Shown here: positions 42,179 to 51,173 of the stretch, in pieces
Layout: each line of letters opens with the position of its first letter
Position numbering within the stretch: the first letter of the stretch is position 1
From: Acidimicrobiaceae bacterium
Lineage (GTDB): Bacteria; Actinomycetota; Acidimicrobiia; Acidimicrobiales; UBA8190
Reading direction: 5' to 3'
Assembly: GCA_003151955.1 (NCBI GenBank)
Contig: PLZB01000025.1
Location: 35,442-99,441, forward strand
DNA: 64,000 nucleotides
Made by a program: the position numbers and the translations under genes
Notes under the pieces: generated by a model
Seen by the model: only the letters and a program-made list of their open reading frames with translations
Databases searched by the model: none
Told to the model about the DNA's origin: nothing

Positions 42179-42874
42179 GTGGATGGGGGTGCGTCCCGGG
42201 GGGGAACGCGGCGGCGACGGATGGGGCCGCCCGTGGCGGCAATGGCTCTTGTCGCGCTCGTCGCCGGCGGCTGCCTCACGACCGAGCTCCACCAGGCGGG
42301 AACCGCCGTGGAAGCCGCCGGATTTGCCCACGCCTCGGTCAGCTGTAGGTGCCAGGACTCCCAGACCCCCCAGAGCGACGGGGCGACGGTGACCGTGACG
42401 GCCGACGCCAACCCCGCCCTCTCGGACCCGACCACCCAGTACGACACCGTGGCCAAGGTCATCTGGAGTACCCTCCCCGGCACATTCGAGTACCTCGAGG
42501 TCACCATCTCCACGGTGGGCACCCAGCAGTTCCTCCACGAGGACCTGGTCAAGCTCTTCGGCGCCCGGCACGGCAACCTCGACAACACCCCCATCGGGGT
42601 GTCGGTCGGGGGCATCTCGCCGGTGTTCCTCACCCTGGGCGGAGTGTTCCTCCTGTCCATCGTGGCCAAATTCGCCGTGGTCCTCACGGCGGCCCGGCGG
42701 TCGCGTCGGGACAGGGCGCCCGACCCCGAGTACTTCACGGTCGAGCAGCCCGAAGCTGCCCCGGTCCCGCCGCCGCTGCCTCCCAGCCACTGTCCCAACT
42801 GTGGTGCCCCGGTCACGGGAACGACCGGATCCACCTGCAACTTCAGCCAGGAGCTCCTCTTCACAGCCCCCTGA
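42179..42874 (+). CDS. Predicted lipoprotein/membrane protein with C-terminal Cys motif
   Basis: A 231-residue protein, not recognised. An Arg-rich start and MALVALVAGGCLTTEL give a lipoprotein signal with a lipobox AGGC. The outer part has CRCQDSQT and about 100 residues; a helix follows at about 150-172 (VFLTLGGVFLLSIVAKFAVV), then a Pro-rich tail and CPNCGAPVTG, half of a zinc ribbon. Having both lipobox and later helix is odd. Start GTG 42179 keeps the basic region; ATG 42221 is an alternative. Follows devR by 43 bases. Confidence 0.65.
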   Translation: MDGGASRGGTRRRRMGPPVAAMALVALVAGGCLTTELHQAGTAVEAAGFAHASVSCRCQDSQTPQSDGATVTVTADANPALSDPTTQYDTVAKVIWSTLPGTFEYLEVTISTVGTQQFLHEDLVKLFGARHGNLDNTPIGVSVGGISPVFLTLGGVFLLSIVAKFAVVLTAARRSRRDRAPDPEYFTVEQPEAAPVPPPLPPSHCPNCGAPVTGTTGSTCNFSQELLFTAP

Positions 42875-43184
42875 CCGGGACACCCGACCGCTCTCTTGAT
42901 TACTTGACATAAGATACATTATCGGCGGACCGGGGATGGGGAGACCAGACCTCACCCCGGGCCGTTCCCCCGAGACAGTCCTCCCCGTCGCTCCCGGGTC
43001 CACCGGCGACAGCCCCACCCGCATCAGAGACCGAGCCGGCCCGATTTCGCGTCGGCAACCCGAGTCCTTGGACTCAGTCCGATCCTGCTAGTCGAGATTG
43101 GGATGGGCCCGCCCGGCATCCGGGTCATGGGTTCACAGGGGCTCTTCCCCGGCGGCTTGGCCGGCCGCGACTGGCCACCATATC

Positions 43185-43201
43185 TTTCGTCAATGACGAA
43201 A
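43185..43201. promoter_or_regulatory. 17-bp perfect palindrome (operator candidate)
   Basis: TTTCGTCA-A-TGACGAAA: two perfect 8-bp arms around one base. It lies 117 bp before the ATG at 43318. Such short-spacer palindromes are typical of TetR/MarR/GntR operators; no regulator of that type is adjacent. Confidence 0.5.
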
Positions 43202-43250
43202 CATGGCTGAGCGACCGATCCCGCGCTGGTTCCGGTGTCCGCCGGGACAA

Positions 43251-43264
43251 TGCCCGATCGGGCA
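43251..43264. promoter_or_regulatory. 14-bp perfect palindrome
   Basis: TGCCCGATCGGGCA, 54 bp before the ATG at 43318. Either an operator or part of the 5' untranslated hairpin. Confidence 0.4.
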
Positions 43265-43317
43265 GAACGGACCGACACGCTTGTCCATCTGGGCCGGTGC
43301 CGAGAGAATGAGCCCTC

Positions 43318-44394
43318 ATGGCGGGCATGATGCGGTCGACCGAGGCGGATTCGATCACCCGGCGGCCCGTGCCGGTTGAGTCGGGCCGGACGAATCCACC
43401 GCCGAGGCCGCATGACGGCCTGCTCTCCCTGCAACGCACCGCCGGCAACCGAGCTGTCGCCACCCTGGTCGGACAATCGGGCCGGACGCCGGTCCAGCGG
43501 CTGCTCCTTCCGGCCGAGCAGGTGGCCCGGCGTGCCGAGATCCTGGCGCTGGAGGCCCGGGTCGACGCCGCCGTGGCGGGATTGCCGGGCTGGGTGCAGG
43601 CGTCGTGGAACCGGGATCATCCGCTGCTGAACCCGATCCAGCACGCCCACGCCCAGGCCGTCGTCAACGGCATCGACGACAACGCCGCCATCACCGCCCA
43701 GGTGGCCGCGCTGGGGCCCCGGGTGGCCGCCTTCGAGCTGCATCGGCTGGCCTTCCTGGCCGAGATGCAGAACATCCAATTGGTCTACGGCCCGTTCCAG
43801 GACCAGCTCGACCCGAAGACCACCAAGCTGATGACGAACCTCTCCAAGAAGATCTATGCCGGCACGGCCACAAGCCCGGAGTTCGCCGCCCTCAAACGGG
43901 CCGTCGACGGGGATGCCGCAGCCATCTCCCACCAGGCCATGCAGGAGGCACGCCAGGGCGACCGCACCCAGGCCATCGCCCAGTTGGGGCGGTACATCAA
44001 CGCCGGCTTCGTCGCCATCAACCCCCTCAACAGCTTCTACGAGTCCGAGTACGACCTGGCCGAGGACGACTTCGGCGCCGCCGCCACCATGCACTCGGAG
44101 GCCACCACCGGCAAGATGCAGTGGCTCCGGGAGTGGGAATTCCACATCCACGGCCATGCCACCCGTGCCCCGGCCGGAGGCGGTGCCGTGACCGGGTTCA
44201 CCATCAAGATCGGCCCGGACGGGAACCCGCTCTGCCACGCCAAGCCATCAGGGAAGGCCCGTGAAGTGGGCGTGTCCATCACCATCCTGAGCCCCGCCCT
44301 CCTGGCTCAGGTCGTGAACGACAGCGCCCCGGCCGTGGTCCGCTGGGCCGGGAGCGGCAGTGGTGCGCAGGCGCTCCGGGGAAAGAAGCGCTGA
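43318..44394 (+). CDS. LQRTAGN-motif protein, possible eCIS-type effector
   Basis: A 358-residue protein without signal peptide. Residues about 34-60 read DGLLSLQRTAGNRAVATLV followed by TPVQRLLL: this LQRTAGNxAV...VQR leader is typical of actinobacterial DUF4157-related proteins and others linked to extracellular contractile injection systems. The rest is helical (AEQVARRAEILALEARVDAA, LMTNLSKKIYAG), with EWEFHIHGHATRA near residue 280, a His-rich stretch that might be a metal site. No zinc-protease HExxH motif and no known toxin domain were recognised. No sheath, tube or spike genes lie in this window. Function open. Confidence 0.75.
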   Translation: MAGMMRSTEADSITRRPVPVESGRTNPPPRPHDGLLSLQRTAGNRAVATLVGQSGRTPVQRLLLPAEQVARRAEILALEARVDAAVAGLPGWVQASWNRDHPLLNPIQHAHAQAVVNGIDDNAAITAQVAALGPRVAAFELHRLAFLAEMQNIQLVYGPFQDQLDPKTTKLMTNLSKKIYAGTATSPEFAALKRAVDGDAAAISHQAMQEARQGDRTQAIAQLGRYINAGFVAINPLNSFYESEYDLAEDDFGAAATMHSEATTGKMQWLREWEFHIHGHATRAPAGGGAVTGFTIKIGPDGNPLCHAKPSGKAREVGVSITILSPALLAQVVNDSAPAVVRWAGSGSGAQALRGKKR

Positions 44395-44440
44395 TCGGGC
44401 CGCGCGCCGACGCCGGGCCCGGTCGTCAACCCGGCCCCGA

Positions 44441-44704
44441 TCAACCCGCCTCGCCGACCTCTTCGACCGCGCTCGTGACCGTGCCCCGCTCCCTGGTCCT
44501 CCCGTCGACCACCTCGACGTCCCAGACGATCGACATCGGGACGCCTTCGATCGGTCCGCCCAACTCGACATAGTGCTTCCACCGCCCGTCGGGGCCCTGC
44601 CGGGGGGTCGGGTCATGGGTGCCGGTCAGTCTCCTGATCCGGCAGTGGGCGGGATCCACCTCGTAGCGGGAGCCGGAACGGGTGCTGACGCGAACGGGTC
44701 TCAT
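44441..44704 (-). CDS. Small hypothetical protein
   Basis: An 87-residue protein: MRPVRVSTRSGSRYEVDPAH, TPRQGPDGRWKHYVELGG, SIVWDVEVVDG. It looks like a compact beta-rich domain and has a plausible ATG at 44704. Not recognised; codon pattern agrees with a real gene more than the other frames here. Convergent with the gene at 43318. Confidence 0.55.
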   Translation of the reverse strand: MRPVRVSTRSGSRYEVDPAHCRIRRLTGTHDPTPRQGPDGRWKHYVELGGPIEGVPMSIVWDVEVVDGRTRERGTVTSAVEEVGEAG

Positions 44705-44811
44705 GGGCGGACAGGCTACGGAAGGGGTGTGACGATCCCGGCGGCACTACCATCAGGGTCAGGATCCGGCCAGGGACGGCGAGGATCGGACACGCACGCT
44801 GGGGGGCACGT

Positions 44812-47391
44812 GTGGCGGAGATCAAGGAGGTGGCCACGCCGGGCTCCCCGCCGCAACGGGTGGCATCCACCCGGGCCGTCCTGATCGCCCAGGCCCTCCT
44901 GGAACGGACGGAACGGCCCGACGTCTCCGACCTCGCCGACCTGGCCAGGACGGCGGCCGACACCAGCGCGGCGGTGGCCTGGGTCGGTCCCGACCTCCAC
45001 CGCCACGAGATCGGGAGGGCCGGGGACCCCGACGCCCAGGGACTCGTCGTCGTCCACCGGGCCACCCTCCACGCCGCCGACGGCGACCGGGCCGGGTTCC
45101 TCGAGCTCCTCGACCAGCCCGACCACACCCTGAGCGCCCACCAGCAGCAGCTGGTCGGCTGGGTGGCCGACCAGGTGCAGGCCCTCGTCGGCCAGGCCGA
45201 CGGCTGGACCGTCGACACCGGTGTCGCCCTGGTGGACGATGCCGGCAAGCTGACCGGCGGCAACCGCATCCTGGAGCGCATCTTCGGGATAGGCATCGAC
45301 GAGGTGGTCGGATCCGACGTCCTCACCTTCATCCACCCCGAGGACCTCCCCGGAGCCCTCGACTCCTTCGCCCGGACGGCCACCTTTGCCGGACCGAAGG
45401 TCCCCTACGACCTCCGCTTCCGCTCCGGCGACGGAAGCTGGACCTGGCTCGAGGTCACCGCCGACAACCGCCTCGACGATCCCGAGATCGCCGCCATCGT
45501 GTTCCGGCTCCGCGATGCTCGGAACCGCCTCCCGGAACCGGCCTGGCTGGCCGACCAGGCCCGGGTCCTCGAGATGATCGGGCGGGCCGATCCCCTGCCA
45601 GCCGTCCTCGAGGTCATCGCCGGTCTCCTGGCCACCCACGATCCCTACGGCGAGGGCATCATCACCTACCGGGTCGAGTCCGACGACGACCTCCTGGCCC
45701 TCTCCACGGCCGGGACCCACTCCCCCACCGACCGGGTCCGCCTCGAGGGCAACCTGATCGACTTGGCCGACCAGGTCGTGGCCCGGAAGCAGGCCATCCT
45801 CGCCGCCGATCTGGCCGATCCCGAATGGGGGGCGGTCGGGGCGGCTGCGGAGCTGACCACCGAGGGCTACCGGAGCCTCTGGGCCCAACCCATCTTCGTC
45901 GACGGCGAAGTCGTGGGGACGGTTGGCCTCCTCCGCAGGGTGACCGGCCTCCCCGGCAGTCACGGCGCCCACCGCCTGGCCGTGGCGGCCAGCCTGGCCG
46001 GGAGCGCCATCAGCGACCTCCGGCAACGACGGGAACGGGAGTACCAGGCCAGTCACGACGCTCTGACCGGCCTGGCCAACGGCTCCCAGTTCTTCGACGG
46101 CCTCCTCGCCGTCGTCGAGACGGGCCGGGCCGCCGCCGTCGTCGTCGTCAACATCTCCCGCTTCCAGCTCATCAACAACAGCCTGGGCCACCGTGTCGCC
46201 GACGAGTTCCTGGTGGCGGTGGCCAGGCGGTTCAGCCAGGCCCTCCCCGACGCCCTGATGGCCCGGCTCGGAGCCGACGAGTACGCCGTCGTCCTCGAAG
46301 CCGCCACCGCTCCGGACCAGGCCGAGGCGGTGGCCACCAGCCTCCTCAACGTGCTGTCCGAGCCCTTCCTGGTGGCCGGGCACCGGCTCTCGGTGACGGC
46401 CCGGGCCGGCATCGCCACGACCGTCACCTCCCCCGACGCCGGTGCCCTCATCCGGGGCGCCCAGGCCGCCCTCCGCCAGGCCAGGGACGGCACCCACCGG
46501 AGCTCGAAGGTCCAGCTCTACGAGCCGGCCATCGGCGAGGCAGCCACCCACTCCTTCGTGACCGAAACCGCCCTCCGCGATGCCATCCGGAGCCTCGACT
46601 TCGTCGTCCACTACCAGCCGGTCTTCCATCTCAGGACCGGGGACGTGGTGGGACTCGAGGCGCTGGTCCGCTGGCCCCGGGGCGGCCGGGTGATGGCCCC
46701 CGGCGACTTCATCCCCCTGGCCGAGCAGACCGGCCTCATCGACGACATCGACACCATCGTCCTGGCCGAGACCTGTGCCCAGATCCGGTCCTGGAACGAG
46801 TCCCGGGCCGCCAACGACGCCCCGCCCCTGCGGGCCTGGGTGAACTTCGCCCCCGAGGACCTCCTCCGCCCCGAGTTCGTGGCCGCCTTCAACGGCGTCC
46901 TCGACGCCGCCGGCGTCCCCCGGGCCTGGATCGGCATCGAGATCACCGAGCGCTCCCGGGTCAGCTACGACCCTGAGGCCCTCTCGATGCTGGCCGACCT
47001 CCGGGACCTCGGGACCAAGATCGCCATCGACGACTTCGGGACGGGCTACTCCTCGCTCAGCTACCTCGAGACCCTCCCGGCCCAGGTCCTCAAGATCGAC
47101 ATGAGCTTCGTCCGCAACCTCCACCAGCGCCGGGCCCAGGTCATGGTGCGCTGCATCCTCGAGCTGGCCGACTCCTTCGACCTCGAGGTGGTGGCCGAGG
47201 GCATCGAGACCGCCGACCAGCAGGCCACCCTGGTCGAGCTGGGCTGCCTCTACGGCCAGGGCTTCCACCTGGGCCGGCCCCAGCCCGCCCACCTCCTCGA
47301 CAGGCTGATCACGGGGAAAGTGGACCCCCAGGTCCCGGTCGGCTCCGGCGGCGGCGGGCCCATGGGACAACGTCCAGGACCGTCAGGCTGA
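44812..47391 (+). CDS. PAS-GAF-GGDEF-EAL cyclic-di-GMP phosphodiesterase
   Basis: An 859-residue signalling protein, apparently soluble. PAS at about 145-235 (IFGIGIDEVVGSDVLTFIHP), GAF at about 250-400, GGDEF at about 415-570, EAL at about 585-835. The GGDEF active site reads LGADEYAVV instead of GGDEF, so cyclase activity is probably lost. The EAL domain is complete: GLEALVRW, IEITERS, IDDFGTGYSSLSYL, LKIDMSFV, VVAEGIE and GQGFHLGRP. Hence a c-di-GMP hydrolase whose GGDEF may serve as a GTP or c-di-GMP sensor. GTG start at 44812. Its 3' end overlaps the remnant gene on the other strand by 83 bases. Confidence 0.92.
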   Translation: MAEIKEVATPGSPPQRVASTRAVLIAQALLERTERPDVSDLADLARTAADTSAAVAWVGPDLHRHEIGRAGDPDAQGLVVVHRATLHAADGDRAGFLELLDQPDHTLSAHQQQLVGWVADQVQALVGQADGWTVDTGVALVDDAGKLTGGNRILERIFGIGIDEVVGSDVLTFIHPEDLPGALDSFARTATFAGPKVPYDLRFRSGDGSWTWLEVTADNRLDDPEIAAIVFRLRDARNRLPEPAWLADQARVLEMIGRADPLPAVLEVIAGLLATHDPYGEGIITYRVESDDDLLALSTAGTHSPTDRVRLEGNLIDLADQVVARKQAILAADLADPEWGAVGAAAELTTEGYRSLWAQPIFVDGEVVGTVGLLRRVTGLPGSHGAHRLAVAASLAGSAISDLRQRREREYQASHDALTGLANGSQFFDGLLAVVETGRAAAVVVVNISRFQLINNSLGHRVADEFLVAVARRFSQALPDALMARLGADEYAVVLEAATAPDQAEAVATSLLNVLSEPFLVAGHRLSVTARAGIATTVTSPDAGALIRGAQAALRQARDGTHRSSKVQLYEPAIGEAATHSFVTETALRDAIRSLDFVVHYQPVFHLRTGDVVGLEALVRWPRGGRVMAPGDFIPLAEQTGLIDDIDTIVLAETCAQIRSWNESRAANDAPPLRAWVNFAPEDLLRPEFVAAFNGVLDAAGVPRAWIGIEITERSRVSYDPEALSMLADLRDLGTKIAIDDFGTGYSSLSYLETLPAQVLKIDMSFVRNLHQRRAQVMVRCILELADSFDLEVVAEGIETADQQATLVELGCLYGQGFHLGRPQPAHLLDRLITGKVDPQVPVGSGGGGPMGQRPGPSG

Positions 47392-48121
47392 GCGCGGTCG
47401 ATCCGGCCAGGACCAGCCCGACCTCGAACAACCGGGGCCGGTAGCGGAGCTCCACGACGTGGTGCCCGGCCGGCACCGTGGCGGCCAGCTCGACGTCGGC
47501 CCACCGCCGCAGGGCCAGCGGCCGACCGTCGATGGTCGCAGTCCACCCCGGGAAGCTCCCCAGGTGGAGGTAGAAGGTCGATCGGACGGCGGTGTCGGTG
47601 CCGAGGTGGATCTCCGAGGGATCCCTCCCCGAGACGGGGATGGGCCGGGCCGTGGCCGCGTCGGGCGGAGCGCCGACCGGCTCGGAGGTGACGATGCCTC
47701 CCCCCGGGACCCGGAAGGCCCCCTCGGGCCCGATACTGCCGTCGGGGACGGTCCCCGACGGACCCGGGGATCCCTCCAGCTCGAGGACGAGGGCCACCCC
47801 GTAGTGCCGGGCCTGGGCCGCCGTGGTCAGGGCCGGGCAGAACCGCCCCCCGGCCAGGTGGGACGGCAAGGGGGGCCCGACCAGCACGTCGAAGTTCGGC
47901 CGGTAGGAGCGGGGCAGGATGGGATCGTAGATCCCGAACTCGGCCACCCCGTAGGCCATGTTGCTCTCCGGGAGGATCCCGATCGAGGCGAACTGGACCG
48001 GCGTCGTGCACGATCCGAACCCCACCCGGAGCCCGACCGCATGGCGCTGGAGGGCGACCACGGCCGGGGTGGGGCTGAACCCCAGATCATTCGACGCCCA
48101 CAGGTTCGGCGTCCCGGCCTA
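47309..48121 (-). pseudogene. 3' remnant of a large membrane protein gene (YfhO-like C-terminus)
   Basis: The frame reads from a TAG at 48121 as AGTPNLWASNDLGFSPTPAV and on to the stop at 47309 with no credible start; the first possible start (GTG 48061) is in mid-domain. The C-terminal part, FPGWTATIDGRPLALRRWA then VPAGHHVVELRYRPRLFEVG and one last helix, is the typical end of YfhO-like or related polyprenol-linked membrane glycosyltransferases. The helices that should precede it are missing. I take it as the tail of a broken gene; a stand-alone 250-residue protein is less likely. Confidence 0.6.
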
Positions 48122-48252
48122 GGCGGCCAGGGCCGGACGCCACCAGGACCGGGCCAGCGCCGGTGGGGGCGGCTCCCCGGCCTCGCAGTCGGTCACCGGC
48201 ACCCCACGCCAGCAGTATGGCCCACCGCTCCTGGACGTCGGGGGACCGGCCC

Positions 48253-49440
48253 TCAGCGGGTGGACGGCTCGAAGCGCACCGGGAGGCTCGTCACGGCCCG
48301 GAGGAGGGTGGACGGTGTCCGGACCGGCTCCCCCACGATCTCGTACATGGGCCACCGGGCCAGGAGCTCGCTGAAGAAGACCCGGGCCTCGAGCCGGGCC
48401 AGGCTGGCCCCGATGCAGAAGTGCTCCCCGAAACCGAAGGCCAGGTGGGGGTTCGGCGACCGGGAGATGTCGAACCGGTCGGCGCTCTCCCCGAAGACGG
48501 CCTCGTCCCGGTTCCCGGCCCCGTAGACCATGACCAGGTAGTCGTCCCCGGCCACGGGTTGGGCCCCCACCGTCGTGTCGCCGGTGGCGGTCCTCGACAT
48601 GGCCATGATCGGGGTCACCCAGCGGAGCATCTCCTCCACGGCGGCGGGGATGAGCGAGGGGTCGGCGGCCAGGGCGGCCCGCTGCTCGGGATGCTCGGCC
48701 AGGGCCACCAGGCCCCCCGACAAGAGCGACCGGGTGGTCTCGTTCCCGGCCACGAGCAGGGTCATGCAGAAGCCGAGCTGCTCCTGCCGGGTCAGCTGCT
48801 GGCCCTCGACCTCGGCGGTGACGAGGGCGGTGAGGAGATCGTCGGCGGGCTCGGCCGTCCGGGCGTCGAGGTGCCGGTCGAAGTAGAGGAAGAGCTCGAA
48901 GGCGAGGGCGGCGACCTCGTCGGTCAGCTCGGTGGCCGCCGCCATCACGGCATCCGACCAGATCCGGAAGTCCCCCCGGTCCCCCCGGGGGACCCCGAGG
49001 AGCTCGGCGATCACGTCCAGGGGGAGGGGGGCGGTGAGGGCGTCGACGGCGTCGACCGGGCTCCCGGGGTCGACGGCGTCGAGGAGCCCCACCGCCAGGG
49101 CCCGGATCCGGGGCTCCAGCCCGTTCACCCGCCGGGGGGTGAAGGCCCGGCTGACGAGCTTCCGGTAGGTGGAGTGGACGGGCGGGTCGAGGTACAGGAT
49201 CGAGTCACTGGCCGCGACCAGCCGCCCCCGGTCGTTGGGGAGGACGCCGAGGCGGGAGCAGAACCGGTCAGGGTCCCGGCTGATCTCCACGATGGCCTCG
49301 TGGCCGGTCACGACCCAGGACCCCACCGACTCCTGCCAGGCCACCGGGCACTCCCGGCGGAGACCGGCCAGCGCCCCGTCACAGTCCGACGCGAAGAAGG
49401 CCGGATCCTCGACCGGGACCGGGTCGGCTCCCACCGTCAC
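48253..49440 (-). CDS. Cytochrome P450
   Basis: A 395-residue soluble bacterial P450. I-helix oxygen-binding motif VAGNETTRS, K-helix EEMLRW (ExxR), and haem-binding loop FGFGEHFCIGASLARLEA with the axial Cys. The GTG overlaps the stop of the next upstream gene, a carotenoid-type membrane enzyme (GTGA), so both probably act on the same terpenoid or lipid substrate. Redox partners are not adjacent. Confidence 0.95.
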   Translation of the reverse strand: MTVGADPVPVEDPAFFASDCDGALAGLRRECPVAWQESVGSWVVTGHEAIVEISRDPDRFCSRLGVLPNDRGRLVAASDSILYLDPPVHSTYRKLVSRAFTPRRVNGLEPRIRALAVGLLDAVDPGSPVDAVDALTAPLPLDVIAELLGVPRGDRGDFRIWSDAVMAAATELTDEVAALAFELFLYFDRHLDARTAEPADDLLTALVTAEVEGQQLTRQEQLGFCMTLLVAGNETTRSLLSGGLVALAEHPEQRAALAADPSLIPAAVEEMLRWVTPIMAMSRTATGDTTVGAQPVAGDDYLVMVYGAGNRDEAVFGESADRFDISRSPNPHLAFGFGEHFCIGASLARLEARVFFSELLARWPMYEIVGEPVRTPSTLLRAVTSLPVRFEPSTR

Positions 49441-50243
49441 GCCCCGACCTCCACCGGGACGGGTTCAGCCCTGGCGACAGGGTCAGGCCGATCGGCCCCG
49501 GCCAGATGCCGTTGACTGCTCCACAGGACGGCGGTCACGGCGGCGGCGGGGACCCAGAGGACCAGCGCCGATCCCCCGATGTTGTCGAACCCCAGCCAGA
49601 TGGCCACCCCGGCCAGGACGGCGATCTGGAGGTTCCAGACGACGAGGGCGACGAGCTGGGGATGGCGGGTCCACCGGTCGACGGCCAGATCGGGATCGTC
49701 CCGCGTCAGCCGGACGAGGAGCCCGACCAGGATCACGGCCGTCCCGGTGAAACCGACCTGGCTCCCGAAGGGGAGCCCGAACCAGAAGCCGGGGCCCCGG
49801 TATCTGAAGAGCTCCCCGAGCAGCCACCGGTCCCCGAGCCGGGCCACCGGGTCGAAGATCCAGAGGCCCCAGACGGCGAGGACGACTCCGAGGAGGTACT
49901 CCTGCCACCACCGGGCCGCCCAGGTCCGCCCGGGTCCGCTGGCCACCATCCGGCCGGCGGCGAACCCGAAGTAGCCGAGGAAGCCGTAGGACATCGGCAC
50001 CATCAGGGGCACCGACCCCACGAAGATCTCATGGCCCCGCAGGGCGGGGTTGAAGCTGTAGCCGGTGTAGGGGAACCCGAAGTGGACCGACCCGTTCTCG
50101 GCCAGGATCCCGACCCCGAGCGACGCGACCAGGTACACGAGGGTCTTCCGCCACCCCAGCTGCCGGCCCGCCCGCCACAGGAAGATGAGCCCCAAGAGGG
50201 TGACGTACCATCGGCCCACGAAGGTCCCGTAGATCTCGGTCAT
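49437..50243 (-). CDS. Carotenoid biosynthesis (CruF-like) membrane protein
   Basis: A 268-residue membrane protein with about seven helices. LAENGSVHFGFPYTGYSFNP and VPLMVPMSYGFLGYFGFAAG belong to the CruF/bisanhydrobacterioruberin hydratase (DUF422) family, which hydrates carotenoid ends. The ATG at 50243 faces the divergent MerR gene across 51 bases. Coupled to the P450 downstream. Exact substrate unknown. Confidence 0.8.
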   Translation of the reverse strand: MTEIYGTFVGRWYVTLLGLIFLWRAGRQLGWRKTLVYLVASLGVGILAENGSVHFGFPYTGYSFNPALRGHEIFVGSVPLMVPMSYGFLGYFGFAAGRMVASGPGRTWAARWWQEYLLGVVLAVWGLWIFDPVARLGDRWLLGELFRYRGPGFWFGLPFGSQVGFTGTAVILVGLLVRLTRDDPDLAVDRWTRHPQLVALVVWNLQIAVLAGVAIWLGFDNIGGSALVLWVPAAAVTAVLWSSQRHLAGADRPDPVARAEPVPVEVGA

Positions 50244-50294
50244 CGCATCCCCATCGCCCCAGTGGAAACCTTCCGACGATTGTAGAGTCAAGCG

Positions 50295-51167
50295 GTGACG
50301 GGACCTCAGCTCTTCATCGGGGGCGTGACGGCCCTCACCGGCATCTCGGCCGGCCGGATCCGCCACTACGGCAAGCTCGGCCTCCTCAGCCCCGACCGCC
50401 TCGACAGCGGCTACCGGACCTTCGGACCTCCCGACGTCCTGACCCTTCTCCGCATCGACCTCCTCCGGAGCCTCGGCATGGGCATCACCGAGATCCGGGA
50501 CTGCCTGACCGGCGACCCCGCCGGCGTCCGGGAGGCCCTCGAGCAGCACCGGGCCGTCCTCGACCGGGAACGGGACCGGATCGACCGCCTCCTCGGGGCC
50601 GTCGACCTGGCCCTGGCCCACCCCGACGAGGACCCCAACGCCGCTATGACCCGCCTGGCCACCACCCACCGCGACAGCCTCGGCCTCATCGGCCGCCTCT
50701 CCGAACCCCTCTCCCCCGGCTCGGGCCGCTTCTTCCACGACACCTTCCGGGACTGGGACCTCCCCATCCCTCCCCTCTTTGGTCAGATGATCCTCCCCGA
50801 GCCCATCACCCGCTTCCTGGACCACCTGGCCGCCACCCCCGGTCACGAGGACTTCTTCGCCCGCCTCCTCGACCTGGCCCGCCGGGTCGTGGCCCTCTCC
50901 CCCACCGACCCCACCGCACCCGAGAACCTGGCCCGGGGCTGGGTGGACGAGCAGCTGGCCGCCACCGTCGACCCGGCCCTCGCCGCCGCCCTGGCCGAGA
51001 CCGTCCCCACCCTCCTCGACCTCCCCGTCATCCGCCACGGCTTCCTGGCCTGGGCCGACTCCCTCTCCCCCGCCGCCGGCCGTTTCATGGCCGCCGTCGA
51101 GACCGAGGCCGACCACCGTGGCGCCGACGTCCTCGGGGTCATCGTGGTACCGAGACCAACGGCCTGA
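50295..51167 (+). CDS. MerR-family transcription regulator
   Basis: A 290-residue regulator. The MerR winged helix is at 5-75 (IGGVTALTGISAGRIRHYGK, LGLLSPDRLDSGYRTFGPPD, SLGMGITEIRDCLTG), then a coiled coil and a 170-residue helical effector domain of unknown ligand. GTG start. Divergent from the carotenoid/P450 genes, which it likely controls; the short 51-bp gap must hold both promoters. Confidence 0.88.
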   Translation: MTGPQLFIGGVTALTGISAGRIRHYGKLGLLSPDRLDSGYRTFGPPDVLTLLRIDLLRSLGMGITEIRDCLTGDPAGVREALEQHRAVLDRERDRIDRLLGAVDLALAHPDEDPNAAMTRLATTHRDSLGLIGRLSEPLSPGSGRFFHDTFRDWDLPIPPLFGQMILPEPITRFLDHLAATPGHEDFFARLLDLARRVVALSPTDPTAPENLARGWVDEQLAATVDPALAAALAETVPTLLDLPVIRHGFLAWADSLSPAAGRFMAAVETEADHRGADVLGVIVVPRPTA

Positions 51168-51173
51168 CCACGG

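Larger units (their letters stand above)
42875..43317. other. 443-bp non-coding region with AT-rich element and palindromes
   Basis: No convincing gene on either strand. At 42898-42925 lies an AT-rich island that starts GATTACTTGAC, the same 11-mer as in the Rrf2-controlled promoter at 9743. Two palindromes follow at 43185 and 43251. The region reads as a regulated promoter for the gene at 43318. Confidence 0.6.

Noticed and set aside
43024-44238. 404-codon minus-strand frame across the LQRTAGN gene
   Set aside because: Low-complexity protein without motifs, whereas the plus frame gives a coherent protein with a known leader motif.
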